Positions 1 through 8,201 of a DNA stretch of 64,000 nucleotides are shown one piece after another. The notes under the pieces are model-generated. The model was given only the letters and a program-made list of their open reading frames with translations, had not been told where the DNA came from and ran no database searches. Origin of the DNA: Roseburia sp. AM59-24XD. Its GTDB lineage: Bacteria > Bacillota > Clostridia > Lachnospirales > Lachnospiraceae. Position 1 is the stretch's first letter. Each line of letters starts with the position of its first letter. The DNA lies in contig NZ_QUET01000006.1 in the NCBI RefSeq assembly GCF_003478445.1, positions 62,001 through 126,000 on the forward strand. The letters are read 5' to 3'. Both the position numbers and the translations under genes were made by a program.

Positions 1-669
1 CATTGCTAACCTCATCATAGGACGGCAGCATCTCGGCATCATACACGGCATCTAATGACTTTGTGCGATATGCCGTTCCCTCTACATAGGTAATATCCTC
101 CACTGCCATGCCGCTCTCAAGTGCCTCTGCAACCTCCACCACGCGAGTTCACCCATCCCGTAGATCAGGATATTCGCCTGCGAATCCACAAGGATCGAAT
201 GCTTCAGGCTGTTGGACCAGTAATCGTAATGAGCCAGACGCCGCAGGCTCGCCTCGATCCCGCCGATAATAACCGGCACCTGCTTGTACACGCGGCGGAT
301 CAGATTGCAGTAAACGATTGTTGCATAATCCGGCCGCTTTCCGGCAACGCCGCCCGGCGTATAGGCATCACTGCTCCTGCGCTTCTTTGAAACAGTATAA
401 TGATTCACCATGGAATCCATATTCCCCGCGGACACAAGAAAGCCCAGTCTCGGCATGCCAAAAACCTGAATGCTCTGTTCATCCTTCCAGTCCGGCTGTG
501 CGATCATTCCAACCCGGAAGCCGTGTGCCTCCAGAACACGGGTAATGATCGCCGCCCCAAAGGAGGAATGATCTACATAAGCATCCCCACACACATAAAC
601 AAAATCAACCTGCTCCCATCCCCGGTCCAGCATTTCCTGCCTTGTCACCGGTAAAAATCCCTGACTCAT
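1..669 (-). CDS. ygiQ: YgiQ family radical SAM protein, N-terminal part, frameshifted
   Basis: The protein begins [18 protein letters not shown] and carries the conserved [16 protein letters not shown] segment of the YgiQ/UPF0313 family, whose members are predicted radical SAM enzymes of unknown substrate. Only the N-terminal part is in the window; the radical SAM cysteine cluster would lie beyond base 1. The frame is lost after YGMGE near 141-146. One frame over, the family sequence resumes ([20 protein letters not shown]) and runs to base 1, so one base is missing. A GGAAGG ribosome binding site precedes the ATG. The family call is solid. Whether the frameshift is real or an error cannot be told from the sequence. 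Confidence 0.85.
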
Positions 670-740
670 ATATTAATGATCCTTCCTTAATTAACAGTAT
701 TTTCTTGCATAATCCATCACATTCCATTATACTTACATGG

Positions 741-770
741 GCATTTGAGACCCTTGCATCATAAAGAAAG
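741..770. repeat. Copy of dispersed CTTGCATCAT repeat
   Basis: The stretch GACCCTTGCATCATAAA between ygiQ and the HAD phosphatase closely matches 52612-52630, where ATTTGACCCTTGCATCATATAAA is found, with a 2-base gap. Related copies with a complete hairpin lie at 2074-2114 and 2138-2180. It is non-coding and sits in the short divergent intergenic region. Confidence 0.5.
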
Positions 771-783
771 GACGGTACAAAAG

Positions 784-1579
784 ATGCGTAAACTTCTTTT
801 TTTTTGATATTGACGGTACGATCCTGTCAGAAGGTGAAAAACGATATATTCCCGACAGTGCTGTGGAGGCAGTCCACAAGCTTCAGCAAAACGGTCATCT
901 CTGCTTCATCAACTCCGGCAGATCATGGTCTGAGATCAACGACAACATTATTGATCTCGGCTTTGACGGCTTCGTCTGCGGCTGCGGAACATTTATCAAC
1001 TACCACGGAAAGCCGCTTCTTGCCGATGAGCTTCCGATGGAGCTTGCCGATGCGATCTATGCGGATCTTCACAGCTATAAGCTGGAATGGCTTTTGGAGG
1101 GACAGCATGCGATCTATTACAGCACTCTCCCATACCGCACACACATCGGTGATTTCTATAAGGAATACCATACTCTTTTCCCGGATCACTGCGTGGATTA
1201 TCCACCGGAGACACGGGGACTGCATTTTGACAAATTCTGTATCTGTGTCACACCTGAAAGTGATCTGTCCGGTTTTATGGACAAGTACAAAGACAGACTT
1301 ACCTTCATCGACCGCGGAAACGGTTTTTATGAAGTTGTCCCTGTCGGTCATTCCAAGGCAACCGGCATTCAGTTTCTGATGGATTATTTTGACATTCCAC
1401 TGGAGGATACGATCGCGATCGGCGACAGCAATAATGATCTTCCCATGCTGGAATTTGCGGGCTTAAGCATCGGCATGCAAAAAAGTGATGCCGACGTTTT
1501 GAGTACTGTAGACTATGTAACAGATACGGTTGAAAACGACGGCATCTATAAGGCAATGAAACATTTTCATTTAATCTGA
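784..1579 (+). CDS. Cof-type HAD family hydrolase, frameshifted in a T9 run
   Basis: Haloacid dehalogenase superfamily phosphatase of the Cof/YbjI type, likely cytosolic and acting on sugar phosphates or related small molecules. The nucleophile motif DIDGT lies at residues 8-12 and the C-terminal motif GDSNNDLPMLEFAGLSIGM is present, so both ends of the active site are intact. The ATG at 784 reads MRKLLFF and then hits TGA because the T run at 797-805 has nine T. Eight T would read MRKLLFFDIDGT and give 264 aa, normal for the family. It converges on and overlaps the end of the next gene by 9 bases. Substrate unknown. Confidence 0.85.
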
Positions 1580-2017
1580 TGTACGTTCCAGTGCAGTTTT
1601 ATATAACATCATCAGGTATGCGTCCACAAAGCAGAAACGGTTGCAGACAAACTCGTATACCTTGTACAAAAAGCACAGACCAATCAGTGCCAGACTGACA
1701 TTGGTCACAGCCGGCTGCAGTCCCATGGCGATCAGTACGACATTCGCCACGATATAAAACAGAAACACAAAACTGAACTGACGTGCGATCCGAAATGCCT
1801 CCAAAAGAGTGCCCGCAAGGCGCTCTTTTTTCTTGGCAATCTCCTCCGGAGTCCATTCCCGGATACGTTCGCACATTTCCCGATACACTTCTTTGCCATC
1901 TGTCTCAATCTCGTCCAGCGGATTGTTCTCTTTCATTTCCTCACGGCACATTGTCACAAAATGCCGGTAGCTCTTCTGCCCAAACTCTGCCCGCAGGCGT
2001 TTCCGAAAAACATTCAT
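1571..2017 (-). CDS. Small hypothetical membrane protein
   Basis: 148 aa starting MNVFRKRLRAEFGQKSYRHF. The N-terminal half is charged and helical (EEMKENNPLDEIETDGKEVY). Two hydrophobic segments follow at about residues 81-97 (FSFVFLFYIVANVVLIA) and 104-120 (VSLALIGLCFLYKVYEF), so it is probably a small inner membrane protein with a cytosolic N-terminal domain. The start at 2017 is preceded by GGGGAAAAGACA. A longer open frame to 2224 exists but runs through hairpin repeats and was not used. I do not recognise a family. Confidence 0.65.
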   Translation of the reverse strand: MNVFRKRLRAEFGQKSYRHFVTMCREEMKENNPLDEIETDGKEVYREMCERIREWTPEEIAKKKERLAGTLLEAFRIARQFSFVFLFYIVANVVLIAMGLQPAVTNVSLALIGLCFLYKVYEFVCNRFCFVDAYLMMLYKTALERTSD

Positions 2018-2043
2018 TGTCTTTTCCCCATCTTTTATGATAT

Positions 2044-2063
2044 CGGACCGCTTACACGGTCCG
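2044..2063. other. Perfect 7-bp hairpin upstream of the 148-aa gene
   Basis: CGGACCG-cttaca-CGGTCCG is followed on the plus strand by TTTTCTCTTCTT. It could end plus-strand transcripts that read through from the HAD gene, or form a leader hairpin 26 bases upstream of the minus-strand start at 2017. The sequence does not decide between these. Confidence 0.4.
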
Positions 2064-2073
2064 TTTTCTCTTC

Positions 2074-2180
2074 TTGCATCATTATATGATGTCGGAGTCA
2101 AAAAGTGTTTGTCTCCAACCGGTGCTGAGTATTGCTCCCTTGCATCCCTATATGATAAAGTCAGAAATGGGTGTCTGTCA
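2074..2180. repeat. Two tandem copies of the CTTGCATC hairpin repeat
   Basis: Copy one (2074-2114) reads CTTGCATCATTATATGATG and then a hairpin, GGAGTCAAA-aagtg-TTTGTCTCC. Copy two (2138-2180) reads CTTGCATCCCTATATGATAA followed by a diverged version of the hairpin. Both lie between galM and the 148-aa membrane protein gene. Related copies are at 741 and 52600. No transposase is associated. Confidence 0.6.
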
Positions 2181-2210
2181 AGTCTCTGATCGATTCCAAA
2201 ATGAAATACA

Positions 2211-3265
2211 CTAATCAATTCCAAATCGAAATACAGTGTAATGCTTATACGTCTCTCCCGCCTTCAGCACGATATCCGGAAACTCCGGTGTATTGATGGC
2301 ATTCGGAAAATTCTGTGTTTCAAAGCAGACAGCACTGGACGGGCCATACACCATGCCATCTTTTCCCTTCTCTCCGGAAAGCTCCGGTGCCGTATACATC
2401 TGAATGCCCGGCTGGTCGGTCAGAACGGTAAGCGTCCTTCCGGTCTCCGGTGCCCTGCATACTGCCGCCGTAACAACCTCACCCTTCTCATGCTCAAGCA
2501 CAAAATTATGGTCATAGCCCTTGAAATAGTCCGGACTACTCTTATCCGAAACAACATCGGTACCGATCACCTTAAATTCTCTGAAATCAAATGGTGTACC
2601 TGCCACATCGACAAACTCGCCGGTCGGATATAACAGCTCATTGACCGGATTATACTGCTCTGCCAGAATCTTTACCTCATGATTCAGGATCTGTCCACCC
2701 TTGTGACCGCCCTTTCCCAGATTGAAATAAGAATGATTCGTCATATTGACTACGGTGTCTGCATCGGAAACACCCTCGTAATCAATGATCAGCTCATCGT
2801 CGTCCGTCAGATGATATGTAATGCTGTATGTGAAATTCCCCGGGAAATGCTGTTCCCCATCCGGCTGATCCTGGAAAATGTCAGAATCTCCTCGCCATCT
2901 CCCTTCTCATACTCCGCCTCATACATCAGATAATTAAACCGTAAGAAACCACTGTGAAGACAGTTCGTGGAATCATTCTGATCAAGCTTATACTCGACTC
3001 CGTTGATCGTAAAATGACCATCCGAAATACGGTTTGCGCAGCGTCCGACCGGAGCGCCGAAGCTTGGTTCGTTGACTTCGTAGGAAGCGACATCATCATA
3101 TCCGTGTACAACATCATCAAAATTGCCGTCCCGGTCCGGCACCCAGATATTTGTGATAACCGCTCCGAGATCAATAAACGATACCTTCATTCCGTTCTGA
3201 TTCGTCAACGTATAACGCGTTACCTCACGTCCATCCTTTGTGGTTCCAAATTTTTCCTTCTGCAT
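2211..3265 (-). CDS. galM: Aldose 1-epimerase (galactose mutarotase), frameshifted
   Basis: Converts alpha and beta anomers of galactose or glucose in the cytosol, usually feeding the Leloir pathway. The N-terminal part (GAVITNIWVPDRDG, GAPVGRCANRI, FGAPVGR) and C-terminal part (TNHSYFNLGKGG with the catalytic histidine, ETQNFPNAIN with the glutamate region) are typical. One base is missing near 2868-2875; restoring it joins the parts through QPDGEQHFPGNFTYSITYHL and gives 351 aa, the usual size. GGAGG lies 7 bases before the ATG at 3265 and 4 bases before the ATG at 3268. No other gal genes are adjacent. Confidence 0.88.
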
Positions 3266-3346
3266 CATTTTCCCTCCATACCTTAAGTTTGCTAAGCTCC
3301 CTATTTCCAGTCACTTAAAACATTAAGTTAATTATAGCAAAAGTAA

Positions 3347-4753
3347 CTATATATGACAAGACTTCACAACCGCAATCTGATCGATTCCGTAATACAAAAA
3401 GACGTCAACCATCTCTCCCGTGATCTCCTCTCCGCTGACGGCGATCGGAATTGCCGGCGGGCATGATACAGTTTCCTGTGCAAGAATCCTGCCAACCGAC
3501 TTCTTCACCGGGATCATTTCCGAATCTGCAAAAACAGCTTCGCGAATGCTCATCCTGCGTACGGCAGGTGTCTGCCCGACTGGCATTGCCGGCTTTAACG
3601 GCTTCCTGCGGTGGCGCAGTCTCGTTTCGCGGACCCAAAGCCTCATATTCTCCCAGTCAATCGGTGAAGTCATCATTCCCACCATCAAAACAACCGTGTT
3701 GCAGTCTGCAAATTCACATTCAATGCTCTTTCGGGTGGCTCCATTCACATTTGCCCCACCGGCACGCATTTCTTCTGCGATCACACGACCATCGTAACCG
3801 GAGGCTCCCGTGTCAATCACGATCTTGAGCGGCTCGGATTCCCGGACATAAATTCCTGCGAGATCAGTTATCCTTCGAAACCGTTGTACCTGCTCGATGC
3901 TGTGCGCAAGCTCTGTTCTGATCCGCCGGTCCAGATAATCATTACACAGATCCAATGACTGCAGAATCAAATACGACGGGCTTGTAGAGCCAAACATCGC
4001 CAACCCCTTTCCGGCATAATCCTGCAGAGCCTCCGCCATGTTCCTGCTGATATGAAGGTATGCACCGCCCGTCAGAACGATCAGTGTCTTATGGGCGGAA
4101 TCACAGCAGATATCTGCACCGAGATAGATCGGATGTAAGCTTTCTTCCAGAAAAGCAAGATATGCTCCATGTGCATTGTCCACGGCAAGCAGTGTACCCT
4201 TTTCATGACACACCGCCGCAATCCCCGCAACATCGCTTAAAACACCCAGATAATCCGGCGAGGTGATATACACAGCCGCCGGAAGGTACTCGCATTCCTC
4301 CAGAGCCTTTCGGACATCCTCCGGCTCCACCACCGCCGAGCAAAGTCCCTGCGCCGCCCCGCTTCGTATAAACTCAATATCAAGATCTAACAGTGCACAG
4401 CCATCCAGCATGGCACGGTGAACATTTCTCGCCGCCAAAATGTACGGTCTTTTCCCTCGGTTCTGTGGCAGTCTCTTCCAGTACATCACCACCGCATAGA
4501 GCATTGCCTTGACCGCCAGAGAGGATCCCTCTGTAGAGTACAGCGTGGCACCTGTCCCAAATAACGTACCGGCATTCTTCTGACTCTCCCCAAGGATCCC
4601 CTCTGATTCCGATAAAACATCCGCCCCTGCGATCTCCGTAATATCACGTTCTTCGATTCGGAGCGGACCGATACCCTTGTGTCCGGGCATGTGTGCACGG
4701 ACACCTCTTGCGGCTATGTATTTTTCTACAAAATCATAAACCGGTGTATTCAC
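3347..4753 (-). CDS. Orn/Lys/Arg decarboxylase family PLP enzyme
   Basis: 468 aa fold-type I PLP enzyme of the Orn/Lys/Arg decarboxylase major domain family, in the short form without the N-terminal wing domain. MPGHKG (residues 22-27), the DVLSESEGILGESQKNAGTLFG segment and the PLP lysine in DSAHKTL (about residue 220) are visible. Such short forms (YaaO-like) occur widely in Firmicutes, and their substrates (arginine, lysine or ornithine) cannot be assigned from sequence. Its ATG overlaps the stop of the upstream membrane protein gene by four bases, so the two are translationally coupled. Confidence 0.82.
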   Translation of the reverse strand: MNTPVYDFVEKYIAARGVRAHMPGHKGIGPLRIEERDITEIAGADVLSESEGILGESQKNAGTLFGTGATLYSTEGSSLAVKAMLYAVVMYWKRLPQNRGKRPYILAARNVHRAMLDGCALLDLDIEFIRSGAAQGLCSAVVEPEDVRKALEECEYLPAAVYITSPDYLGVLSDVAGIAAVCHEKGTLLAVDNAHGAYLAFLEESLHPIYLGADICCDSAHKTLIVLTGGAYLHISRNMAEALQDYAGKGLAMFGSTSPSYLILQSLDLCNDYLDRRIRTELAHSIEQVQRFRRITDLAGIYVRESEPLKIVIDTGASGYDGRVIAEEMRAGGANVNGATRKSIECEFADCNTVVLMVGMMTSPIDWENMRLWVRETRLRHRRKPLKPAMPVGQTPAVRRMSIREAVFADSEMIPVKKSVGRILAQETVSCPPAIPIAVSGEEITGEMVDVFLYYGIDQIAVVKSCHI

Positions 4754-5082
4754 GATTTCTTCTCCTGTCCGGCAGTGTTCGCCTGCGTTTCCTGCTGTCC
4801 GGCTGCATTTTCCTGCGCTTCCCTCTGCTTCAGCGCATCGCGGATCTGGTTCATATAGATCTGCTCACGCATACGATTGTTTGCTTCTGTCTTTTTCTGA
4901 AGACCGGCAAGCATATTGATCGCATAGAGAACCATCGGCACAAGCACTGTCATCATGATACTTCCGATAAACCAGTTGCGTGATCCGTCTGATGCAAATA
5001 TTGCCGTAATGATCGTCATCACATACATAAATACCAGCAAAATAACACCAATCATTGCCAAAACCCGTTTAAATTTGTCCAT
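4750..5082 (-). CDS. Small two-TM membrane protein
   Basis: 110 aa with two hydrophobic helices, about residues 7-29 (VLAMIGVILLVFMYVMTIITAIF) and 38-60 (IGSIMMTVLVPMVLYAINMLAGL), and a charged, glutamine-rich C-terminal tail ending AGQQETQANTAGQEKKS. GGAAGGGTGAATTT precedes the ATG. It overlaps the decarboxylase start by 4 bases and follows rarA by 24 bases, so the three form one operon. No family recognised. Confidence 0.7.
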   Translation of the reverse strand: MDKFKRVLAMIGVILLVFMYVMTIITAIFASDGSRNWFIGSIMMTVLVPMVLYAINMLAGLQKKTEANNRMREQIYMNQIRDALKQREAQENAAGQQETQANTAGQEKKS

Positions 5083-5106
5083 AAATTCACCCTTCCTTTC
5101 TTTTAA

Positions 5107-6426
5107 TCACAATTTTCCAATCTCTTTAAAATGTTCTTTTATCTTCTTCTCATAGCCATTGTCCGACAGGTTAAAGAAGGTTGTTCCCTCAAGCTCATCC
5201 GGAAGATACTGCTGCTTCACATAATGATACGGATAATCGTGGGAATACAGATAGCCGATGCCATGTCCCAGCTTCGCCGCACTCTTATAATGTGCATCCT
5301 GCAGATGTGCCGGAATCGGACAGGTCTTGGAATGTGCCACAAGATCCATCGCCGCATCGATCGCCATGATCGACGAATTACTTTTCGGGGCACACGCCAC
5401 ATACGTCGCCGCCTGTGCAAGCACGATCCGCGCCTCCGGCATGCCAAGCCGTTCCACCGCCTGTGCCGCACTTGTCGCCACAACTAATGCCTGCGGGTCT
5501 GCATTCGACACATCCTCTGCCGCACAGATCATGATACGACGTGCAATAAACGCCACATCCTCCCCGGCATAAAGCATACGTGCCAGATAATACACTGCAG
5601 CATCCGGATCGGACCCCCGCATACTCTTGATAAACGCCGAGATCGTATCGTAATGATTGTCCCCGGACTTGTCATAGCGAAGCACCCGTTTCTGAATACA
5701 TTCTCCGGCAACCTCCATATCAATATGTATCTTATCATCCTCACTGCGCTCTGTCGACAGCACGCCAAGCTCCAGCGCATTGAGGGCGCTTCTGGCATCT
5801 CCGTTTGCCACGTCCGCCAGAAAATCTGCCGCATCATCCTCCAGAACAACACGATAGCTTCCCATCCCCCGCTCGTTATCCTCCACCGCGCGGAACAAAA
5901 GCTGTCTGATATCCTCCTTTGTAAGCGGCTTTAATTCAAAGATCACCGACCGCGAGATCAATGCGCTGTTCACTTCGAAATACGGATTCTCCGTGGTCGC
6001 ACCGATCAGGATCACGGTTCCGTCCTCCACATAAGGGAGAAGATAATCCTGCTGACCTTTGTTAAAACGGTGAATCTCATCCACGAAAAGGATCGTCTTC
6101 TTACCGTACATGCCTGCCTGATTTTTGGCTTCCTGTACTACCTCTTCCATATCCTTCTTACCGGCAGAGGTCGCGTTGACCTGACGGAATACTGCACTTG
6201 TCGTATTTGCGATCACCTTCGCAAGCGTTGTCTTACCGGTTCCCGGCGGTCCGTAAAAGATAACCGAGCTTAACTTATCTGCCTGAATCGCACGATACAA
6301 TAACCGATTCTTTCCGACAATATGCTCCTGTCCCACCACTTCATCTAACGTCCGCGGACGCATCCTGGAGGCTAACGGGGCATCATCGTCCTTCGTCTGT
6401 TCCCTCATATATTCAAATAAATCCAT
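5107..6426 (-). CDS. rarA: Replication-associated recombination protein A (AAA+ ATPase)
   Basis: 439 aa RarA/MgsA clamp-loader-like AAA+ ATPase that acts at stalled replication forks. Walker A GPPGTGKT is at residues 59-66, Walker B with DEIHRF at about 116-121, followed by the sensor region GATTENPYFEVNSALISR. The C-terminal tetramerisation domain contains the conserved HLQDAHYKSAAKLGHGIGYLYSHDYP stretch. Length and motif order are normal. It is the first of three tandem genes with the membrane protein and decarboxylase. Confidence 0.95.
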   Translation of the reverse strand: MDLFEYMREQTKDDDAPLASRMRPRTLDEVVGQEHIVGKNRLLYRAIQADKLSSVIFYGPPGTGKTTLAKVIANTTSAVFRQVNATSAGKKDMEEVVQEAKNQAGMYGKKTILFVDEIHRFNKGQQDYLLPYVEDGTVILIGATTENPYFEVNSALISRSVIFELKPLTKEDIRQLLFRAVEDNERGMGSYRVVLEDDAADFLADVANGDARSALNALELGVLSTERSEDDKIHIDMEVAGECIQKRVLRYDKSGDNHYDTISAFIKSMRGSDPDAAVYYLARMLYAGEDVAFIARRIMICAAEDVSNADPQALVVATSAAQAVERLGMPEARIVLAQAATYVACAPKSNSSIMAIDAAMDLVAHSKTCPIPAHLQDAHYKSAAKLGHGIGYLYSHDYPYHYVKQQYLPDELEGTTFFNLSDNGYEKKIKEHFKEIGKL

Positions 6427-6456
6427 AACAATATAACATTCCTTTCCCTTTGCCGG

Positions 6457-7119
6457 CTATTCCTCAAAGATCATCGGTTTTCCGTCAAGAACCGCAAAAA
6501 ACAACGGATCCGACACCTCAAGCTGTGCCTTTCCCGCCGTTGCCTCTGTGATCTCCTTCTGAAGCAAGGTGCATTCCTCCTCCGGCACAAGCACATCCAT
6601 CTCCACCGCCTCCGCATAGCGCGTATCAAGCACCGGAATATTTCTCTTGCCGACAATATACTGCATTTTGCCGATGCCATTGTAATCTGTGCCGATCAAA
6701 AGCTTTCTGCCTGACTGCCTTGTCATGATCCGGCTTGCAGCAAGTCCCGCCTGCGTCGCCTGTGAATATGCGCGGACAAGACCACCGGTTCCAAGCAGTG
6801 TACCTCCAAAATAACGGGTCACAATAACAAGCACATTATGTATTCCTCTGCCCTGCAGCACCTCCAGAATCGGGCGTCCGGCAGTTCCGGACGGCTCTCC
6901 GTCATCACTGCATCGGCTGATCTCATCATTCGGTCCAATCACAAAGGCATGGCAGTTATGACGGGCATCCCAGTATTGCTTCCTGATCTGTTCAATATGT
7001 TCCACAGCCTCCTGTTCGGAATGCACCGGAAACACATGCGCAATAAACCGTGATTTCTTCTCCACGATCTCATCGCTGCCTCCCTCATAAACAACATCAT
7101 AGGTCTGTTTCATTGCCAT
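6457..7119 (-). CDS. IMPACT/YigZ family protein
   Basis: 220 aa, UPF0029/YigZ family. The N-terminal domain has the hallmark KSRFIAHVFPV and the DARHNCHAFVIG...CSDDGEPSGTAGRPILE segment, followed by VTRYFGGTLLGTGGLVRAY. The C-terminal DUF1949-like domain follows (about residues 140-210). The family is thought to bind ribosomes or act in translational regulation, but the bacterial role is not firmly known. The start has AAAGGG six bases upstream. It sits directly after the flippase-like gene (one base between), suggesting co-transcription. Confidence 0.92.
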   Translation of the reverse strand: MAMKQTYDVVYEGGSDEIVEKKSRFIAHVFPVHSEQEAVEHIEQIRKQYWDARHNCHAFVIGPNDEISRCSDDGEPSGTAGRPILEVLQGRGIHNVLVIVTRYFGGTLLGTGGLVRAYSQATQAGLAASRIMTRQSGRKLLIGTDYNGIGKMQYIVGKRNIPVLDTRYAEAVEMDVLVPEEECTLLQKEITEATAGKAQLEVSDPLFFAVLDGKPMIFEE

Positions 7120-7120
7120 A

Positions 7121-8155
7121 TCATTCCCTTTCTTTCTGTCCGGTCACCTTCATCATACCGGTCCCCAGCGTTACAAACGCTCCAATGATCATCAGTATAT
7201 AGAAATTAACACCGCGGCTGAGCAGCATCGCCGACATCGCCGTTTTCTTATTCATGATCTGTTTAAACATCGTCACAAAGAAGCCTTCATTGATCCCGAC
7301 CCCTCCCGGCATTGGCAAAATATCAATGCAGACGGCAACAAAGCTCTGCAGCATAATGACCTCCCACGGCGAAACGCCATGCTGTCCGAGTGCCAGATAT
7401 ACAAACCATGTCACCGCAAAAAAGCTGAGCCGCTGCAGCACCGTCACTGCCAGCACAATAAAGAACACTTCCCAGTGTGTTCTCATGTAGACAGCTCCCT
7501 CCTGATACAGTTCCAGCGAACGGTCTAACTTCTCCATAAAACGTTTCTTGTGGCGGATGATCCGCAGCTTATGGCAGATCCAGGTTCCAACGTGTGCCAG
7601 ATTGCGGACACCGTTTCGGGAAAATACCACGATCGAGTACAAAATAATGGATACCAGATTCACAACGATCCCTACCAGAAACAGCCAGTAATAGTGTCCC
7701 AGATACTGATGAAGAAATCCTCGGAAAAACAGCATCACAACGCCTTCGATCAGAAGAAGCGCTATCTTGTAAATGATTGTCCAAAACAAAAGCGCCACGG
7801 AAGAAACACCGATCGAGATGTTGTCCTCATGCATATAATAAACCTGCATCGGCTGCCCGCCACTCGCAGACGGTGTGATCGCATTAAACAAAAATCCGAT
7901 AAACGTATAACGGATCCCATCCTTCAATCTCATCGGTGTTCCTGCCGACTGTACAATAATTTTTAAGGAAACGGCCTGCAGTACAAGATACGCCACTGCA
8001 AACAAAGCCGCAAATATAAGCCAGCTTTTGTCTGCCCCTCTCAATACTTTCAGGATCGATCTAAGATCTTCTCCATGCAGAAGGGTATAAAAGGTAAAAA
8101 TAAGAACTACGATCATCAATATGATGTTAAATACATAGGTTGTCTTTTTACGCAT
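7121..8155 (-). CDS. Lysylphosphatidylglycerol synthase TM region / flippase-like protein
   Basis: About 344 aa integral membrane protein of the UPF0104 / LPG synthase transmembrane family, with about eight hydrophobic helices. The family signature GFLFNAITPSASGGQPMQVYYM is at about residues 90-111, and the conserved LPMPGGVGINEGFFVTMF lies near the C-terminus. The domain alone, without the aminoacyltransferase, is common in Firmicutes and is thought to flip lipids or polyprenyl-linked sugars. The ATG at 8155 is chosen (GAGG seven bases upstream); a TTG precedes it directly. Confidence 0.85.
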   Translation of the reverse strand: MRKKTTYVFNIILMIVVLIFTFYTLLHGEDLRSILKVLRGADKSWLIFAALFAVAYLVLQAVSLKIIVQSAGTPMRLKDGIRYTFIGFLFNAITPSASGGQPMQVYYMHEDNISIGVSSVALLFWTIIYKIALLLIEGVVMLFFRGFLHQYLGHYYWLFLVGIVVNLVSIILYSIVVFSRNGVRNLAHVGTWICHKLRIIRHKKRFMEKLDRSLELYQEGAVYMRTHWEVFFIVLAVTVLQRLSFFAVTWFVYLALGQHGVSPWEVIMLQSFVAVCIDILPMPGGVGINEGFFVTMFKQIMNKKTAMSAMLLSRGVNFYILMIIGAFVTLGTGMMKVTGQKERE

Positions 8156-8201
8156 CAAATGACCTCACCTTTCTATCGAATCTGCCTTCTCCCCGTCAAA
8201 A

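Noticed and set aside
2018-2224. N-terminal extension of the 148-aa membrane protein with a repeated FLTLSYRDAR-like peptide
   Set aside because: The repetition comes from the two tandem DNA repeats and hairpins; a good ribosome binding site supports the shorter start at 2017.
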